Positions 60,955-64,000 of a DNA stretch of 64,000 nucleotides are shown piece by piece. The notes under the pieces were generated by a model. The model was not told the origin of the DNA. It ran no database searches and saw only the letters and a program-made list of their open reading frames with translations. Source of the stretch: Merdimmobilis hominis (lineage in GTDB: Bacteria > Bacillota > Clostridia > Oscillospirales > Ruminococcaceae). Both the position numbers and the translations under genes were made by a program. How positions within the stretch are numbered: the first letter of the stretch is position 1; each line of letters begins with the position of its first letter. The DNA is taken from NCBI RefSeq assembly GCF_016901855.1, contig NZ_JACJKY010000002.1, forward strand, positions 62,001 through 126,000. The letters run 5' to 3'.

Positions 60955-62148
60955 TTATTCCTCCAACAATTTGATAAATGTATTCATAAAGATTTCTTTT
61001 GTGTAATGCTGTTCGTAGTAAACCCGGCCGTTTTCGCCTTTTTTCCGGTATTGTTCCGGGTTTTCGATGATCTTTTGCATGACAGCGCCAAGACCTTCTG
61101 CATCGCCTGCACGCACGCATTCGCCGCAGTCCGATTCTTCGATCATTTGTGCGGCGGCGCCGTCAATCGCACCTGCAATCGGTTTGCCGGCGCTTAAATA
61201 TCCCTGCGCTTTTGCCGGCAGTGTCATGCCGATAAAATCGCCGCCGCGCAGTGTGAGCAGAAAACAGTCGGCAAGCTTATAAAACCGCTCCATTTCCGCA
61301 AGGGGAAACCGCCCGTGAAACGTAATATGATCCGTCACATGAAGCGATTCGCTCAGTTCTTTGCATGCAGAAAGCTCCGAGCCGTCGCCTACAATGTGCA
61401 CCATGAACGGCTTGTCCGTTTGAATGTGGGGAATTGCCTTGATGATGCAGTCCACATTCTGAACCGCGCCGATATTTCCCGCGAACAAGAAATCCACACA
61501 TTCATTTTCTTCATAAACGCCGCAGATATCCGCATACAAATCCTCCGCATGCTGGGGAAGATCAAAAATGCGGTCATTGACATCCTCGCCGCACAAATCG
61601 GTGAGATATGTGCGAAACGGCGCTGAGGTGACAGCGATTTTATCGCACGCCCGGTAAAGCTTGCGGCTGATTCGTTTCACGGCACGAAACAGCGGATGTG
61701 ATTCGCCGACATGAAACGCCTTTAATGACTCGGGCCACAGATCACAGCAGTAAAGCACGAGCGGCTTTTTGGTGCGGTGTTTTAACCGTCTTGCCGCATA
61801 TGCCTGAAGCACCGGCGATGTCTGATAACAGAAAATCACGTCGATGTCCTTTTTCTTGCAAAACGACGCATAGAGCCACGAGGACACAACAAACGATGCG
61901 TAATTGAGCGCACGAAACAGCACACCTTTGTGCCGTGCGATAATCGGCACGCGGACAACCTGCACGCCGTTTATCGATTCTCTGCGGCGGCGAAACCACC
62001 GGTATTCCTTGGGCACCTTCGAGGTGGCATAGTCGGGCAGTCCGGTCAGCACCCGCACCTGATGTCCCATCGAAACAAGCGACTGCGCAATGTCGTTGAT
62101 CCGAAAATTGTCGGGATAAAAACACTGCGACACAATCAAAATATTCAA
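60955..62148 (-). CDS. WbuB-like family 4 glycosyltransferase
   Basis: 397 residues, GT-B. N-terminus NILIVSQCFYPDNFRINDIAQSLVSMGHQVRVLTG, C-terminal PAKAQGYLSAGKPIAGAIDG with the nucleotide-sugar pocket. WbuB enzymes transfer FucNAc to lipid-linked GlcNAc, which suits the neighbouring capE-capF-capG genes. The frame reaches 62238, but the promoter lies there, and AAGGG 7 bp before a TTG at 62148 fits the alignment start, so a TTG start is taken. First gene of the capsule operon. Confidence 0.85.
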   Translation of the reverse strand: MNILIVSQCFYPDNFRINDIAQSLVSMGHQVRVLTGLPDYATSKVPKEYRWFRRRRESINGVQVVRVPIIARHKGVLFRALNYASFVVSSWLYASFCKKKDIDVIFCYQTSPVLQAYAARRLKHRTKKPLVLYCCDLWPESLKAFHVGESHPLFRAVKRISRKLYRACDKIAVTSAPFRTYLTDLCGEDVNDRIFDLPQHAEDLYADICGVYEENECVDFLFAGNIGAVQNVDCIIKAIPHIQTDKPFMVHIVGDGSELSACKELSESLHVTDHITFHGRFPLAEMERFYKLADCFLLTLRGGDFIGMTLPAKAQGYLSAGKPIAGAIDGAAAQMIEESDCGECVRAGDAEGLGAVMQKIIENPEQYRKKGENGRVYYEQHYTKEIFMNTFIKLLEE

Positions 62149-62185
62149 AATAGAACCCTTCCGATCTGCATAATACTGTAATTTC

Positions 62186-62214
62186 ATTTTACTACAGCGC
62201 ACCTGTTTTCGCAA
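62186..62214 (-). promoter_or_regulatory. Promoter of the UDP-FucNAc/capsule operon
   Basis: Minus strand: TTGCGA (62209-62214), 17-bp spacer, TAAAAT (62186-62191), 37 bp before the TTG start. Confidence 0.6.
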
Positions 62215-62236
62215 GTCTATGTTCATACAGACACGC

Positions 62237-62264
62237 AAAAAACGGCACCGAAGTGCCGTTTTTT
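62237..62264. terminator. Terminator after licD copy 2
   Basis: 12-bp perfect stem (62237-62248 with 62253-62264), CGAA loop, T-run on both strands; separates licD copy 2 from the capsule operon promoter. Confidence 0.85.
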
Positions 62265-62267
62265 CTG

Positions 62268-63068
62268 TTAGTCCATCTTGTATTTTGAAAGTTCCACACG
62301 CGTGATCCCGTGATAATTTTCGCGCTTGTCCTCAGGCGGCGGTGTCATGTAATCGCCGTATGTGACGGTCAGATACTCGTCGTATGAGGAAAAACTCAAA
62401 AATGCATCGTCCTCAAACGGGATCGGTATAAGCGACTCCGTCAGCGACGATTGAATGGGCCGTTCATAATGATCGCACAGATATGCACAGTCAGATCCGT
62501 TGTCTTTCATACTACTCTTTTGCAGTGTACGCTGAATCGACGCACGCGAAAAAAACAGCGAAACCGCTTTGATACCGGCATAGACTGCCTTTTTTAACAT
62601 ACCGCCGTCATGCGCAATGTCATAGCCGTTTTTCATCAGCAGAAGCCGCTGATAAAACGCTGTTTTGACTTGCCTTTTGTCCGGATTTTTGCATTTGTCA
62701 AACGGGAACAGATCGACAAAGATGCCGTCTTCGACAAGATGCGCTCTGCCGGTGTTTTTCTCGACAAAATGCGTGCCTTTTAAGCGGATTTTTGCAAACG
62801 GCAGTGCATATTCGGGATCAGTGTCCCATGTCTGCAAAAAATATTCGTCGGGAAGATCCGTTTTGCAGGCTTCTAAAAAGCGTTCATAATCGCTTCTTAC
62901 AAATCCGAAATCCAAGTCATCGTCCCACGGAATAAATCCCTTGTGACGAACGGCACCCAGCAGTGTGCCCGCAATCATAAAATATTGGATCTTGTGAAGT
63001 TCACAAATGCGTTTGACCTCTTTTGCAATCATCAGCTGCAAAAGCTGGATATTCCGAAGTTCTGTCAT
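62268..63068 (-). CDS. LicD-family phosphotransferase (copy 2)
   Basis: 266 residues. Core YFMIAGTLLGAVRHKGFIPWDDDLDF, FVDLFPFDKC and C-terminal VTYGDYMTPPPEDK match copy 1 (41503-42318) closely in motif layout but not in the middle third, so the two may use different acceptors. It would attach a CDP-linked alcohol phosphate to the FucNAc-containing glycan made by the neighbouring operon or to the same polymer as copy 1. Its own transcription unit; GTGGCAG-type weak ribosome site. Confidence 0.87.
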   Translation of the reverse strand: MTELRNIQLLQLMIAKEVKRICELHKIQYFMIAGTLLGAVRHKGFIPWDDDLDFGFVRSDYERFLEACKTDLPDEYFLQTWDTDPEYALPFAKIRLKGTHFVEKNTGRAHLVEDGIFVDLFPFDKCKNPDKRQVKTAFYQRLLLMKNGYDIAHDGGMLKKAVYAGIKAVSLFFSRASIQRTLQKSSMKDNGSDCAYLCDHYERPIQSSLTESLIPIPFEDDAFLSFSSYDEYLTVTYGDYMTPPPEDKRENYHGITRVELSKYKMD

Positions 63069-63215
63069 ACTGCCACCTGCTTGTCTTTTTTATCATATCT
63101 CTATGATACACGACATCAAGAAAAAAAGTCAAGAAAAGCGTAAAAAAGGCGAATTTACATTGTTTTTGTTTTGAAAAAAGAGTTTTTTTATTTGGTTTTC
63201 TTTTTTAAAAAAACA

Positions 63216-63224
63216 TGGTATAAT
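63216..63224 (+). promoter_or_regulatory. Extended -10 promoter of the PPK2 gene
   Basis: TGG then TATAAT (63219-63224); no good -35 box at 16-18 bp, so an extended -10 promoter is likely. The 63069-63258 gap is otherwise A/T-rich with no further signal. Confidence 0.5.
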
Positions 63225-63258
63225 AACAATAAATAATTCAAAAAGGTGGGATTTCATC

Positions 63259-64000
63259 ATGCTGCTCCATTCTTATCAAAAACCAGACCCGCAGGACAAA
63301 GACACGCAAAAACAAGCGATTGATGCACTGCGGCAAAAGCTGTTCGTTTCACAGCAGACCATCAAAGAAGCAAAGCTTCCCGTACTCGTCCTGATTGAGG
63401 GATGGGGTGCCGCGGGAAAGGGCAGTGTGATCGGAAAAGTCATTTCGTCAATCGATCCGCGCTCATTCCGTGTGTCAAAAGTCGGTGCGCCCACCGATGA
63501 GGAGCGCCGTAAGCCGTTTTTGTGGCGTCATTTCGTCAACATCCCGGAAGCCGGAAACTTTTTATTCTTGGACTCCGGCTGGATGAAGGAAACGGTGCAG
63601 ATGCGCCTGTTTGACCGTTTGGACGACAAAAAATATGCAGAACGCCTGCAGGCAATCAACACGTTTGAACGCCAGCTGGTCGACAACGGTTATCTTTTGC
63701 TAAAGCTATTTTTCCACATTGACAAAAAAGAGCAGAAAAAACGCATCGAAAAGCTTTTAAAAAACGAGGACACTGCTTGGCGCGTCGGCGACTACGACGA
63801 GTGGCAGACCGAACATTACAGCATGTGTTTTGACTGCTTTGACGACTATCTGCACCAGACAAACACGCCGGATGCACCGTGGCATATCATTGACGCCAGT
63901 GATAAAAAACAGGCGGAATTTGAGACCCTCTCGATTCTGACCGACGCCATTGACAAAGCGATCAAAGCAAAACAAGAGAAAAAACCGCGCCCGATCATCC
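63259..64000 (+). CDS. PPK2-family polyphosphate kinase (3' end outside window)
   Basis: 247 codons visible, frame open at the window end. Walker A-like VLVLIEGWGAAGKGSVIGKVI, GAPTDEERRKPFLWRHF, and FLFLDSGWMKE match the PPK2/Pap family, which moves phosphate between polyphosphate and nucleotides (AMP or ADP). The later DTAWRVGDYDEW block (usual WKxSxxD) fits the class that works as polyphosphate:AMP phosphotransferase. AAGGTGGG is 8 bp before the ATG. A second PPK2 domain may follow beyond the window, so class assignment is provisional. Confidence 0.88.
   Translation, partial: MLLHSYQKPDPQDKDTQKQAIDALRQKLFVSQQTIKEAKLPVLVLIEGWGAAGKGSVIGKVISSIDPRSFRVSKVGAPTDEERRKPFLWRHFVNIPEAGNFLFLDSGWMKETVQMRLFDRLDDKKYAERLQAINTFERQLVDNGYLLLKLFFHIDKKEQKKRIEKLLKNEDTAWRVGDYDEWQTEHYSMCFDCFDDYLHQTNTPDAPWHIIDASDKKQAEFETLSILTDAIDKAIKAKQEKKPRPII

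Overview
The window looks like a chromosome segment of a Gram-positive, gut-type Clostridia (Bacillota; probably Oscillospirales/Ruminococcaceae-like). This is inferred from gene families (CIRCE-controlled groES-groEL, PPi-dependent phosphofructokinase, pyruvate kinase with an extra C-terminal PEP-utiliser domain, a Tn4451-type TnpV/TnpW/TnpX element) and from moderate-GC codon usage. No 16S gene or tRNA is visible, so the taxonomic call is only an inference. Both edges cut genes: pyruvate kinase on the left and a PPK2-type polyphosphate kinase on the right.

Layout. 1-2.9 kb: pyk and an unusual IMP dehydrogenase. 2.9-4.1 kb: a ferredoxin-type aldo/keto reductase on the minus strand. 4.2-10.1 kb: a compact peptidoglycan amino-sugar salvage operon (murQ, murK-like kinase, GNAT, PIG-L-like, AmiE-like serine hydrolase, namZ), followed by cysK. 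11.08-22.68 kb: an 11.6-kb integrative mobilizable element bounded by a newly noticed 44-bp imperfect inverted repeat. It carries tnpV, an AT-rich restriction-modification island, a leader/oriT candidate, mobC, a MOBP-type relaxase, a ParB-like gene, tnpW and a large serine recombinase. 22.7-24.2 kb: an ECF sigma factor, an RsgI-like membrane anti-sigma factor and a small secreted protein with calcium-loop repeats. 24.3-29.9 kb: comM (yifB), a heterodimeric ABC exporter and a small XRE regulator. 30-34.4 kb: a zinc-ribbon membrane protein, a GH20 hexosaminidase and a GH3 glycosidase.

34.5-42.3 kb: a surface-polysaccharide operon behind a perfect-consensus promoter (opine dehydrogenase-family protein, nucleotidyltransferase-aminotransferase fusion, O-antigen ligase-like protein, GT2, flippase, LicD). 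42.4-45.2 kb: a transglutaminase-like lipoprotein, pfp and a small membrane protein on the minus strand. 45.4-51.9 kb: a LacI regulator and an operon of two Gfo/Idh/MocA oxidoreductases, three sugar isomerase/epimerase TIM barrels, a uridine-kinase-like protein and a 51-residue ribbon-helix-helix protein. 52-56.4 kb: a degenerate FAD oxidoreductase, groEL/groES with CIRCE, and a DegV protein. 56.4-63.1 kb: a second surface-glycan operon (two GT4 enzymes, capE-capF-capG for UDP-L-FucNAc, and a second LicD), then PPK2.

The most interesting part is the restriction-modification island at 11.9-17.3 kb. One seven-gene operon (regulator, m6A methyltransferase, a second SPPY-type methyltransferase, two unrecognised small proteins, a two-repeat LAGLIDADG-fold protein whose catalytic acids are replaced by Asn and Thr, and a separate small PD-(D/E)XK nuclease) is divergent from an SfsA-like PD-(D/E)XK nuclease. 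I read this as a candidate restriction system in which a dead homing-endonuclease fold supplies DNA recognition and a separate nuclease supplies cleavage. That reading is inference and is set out with tests in the findings.
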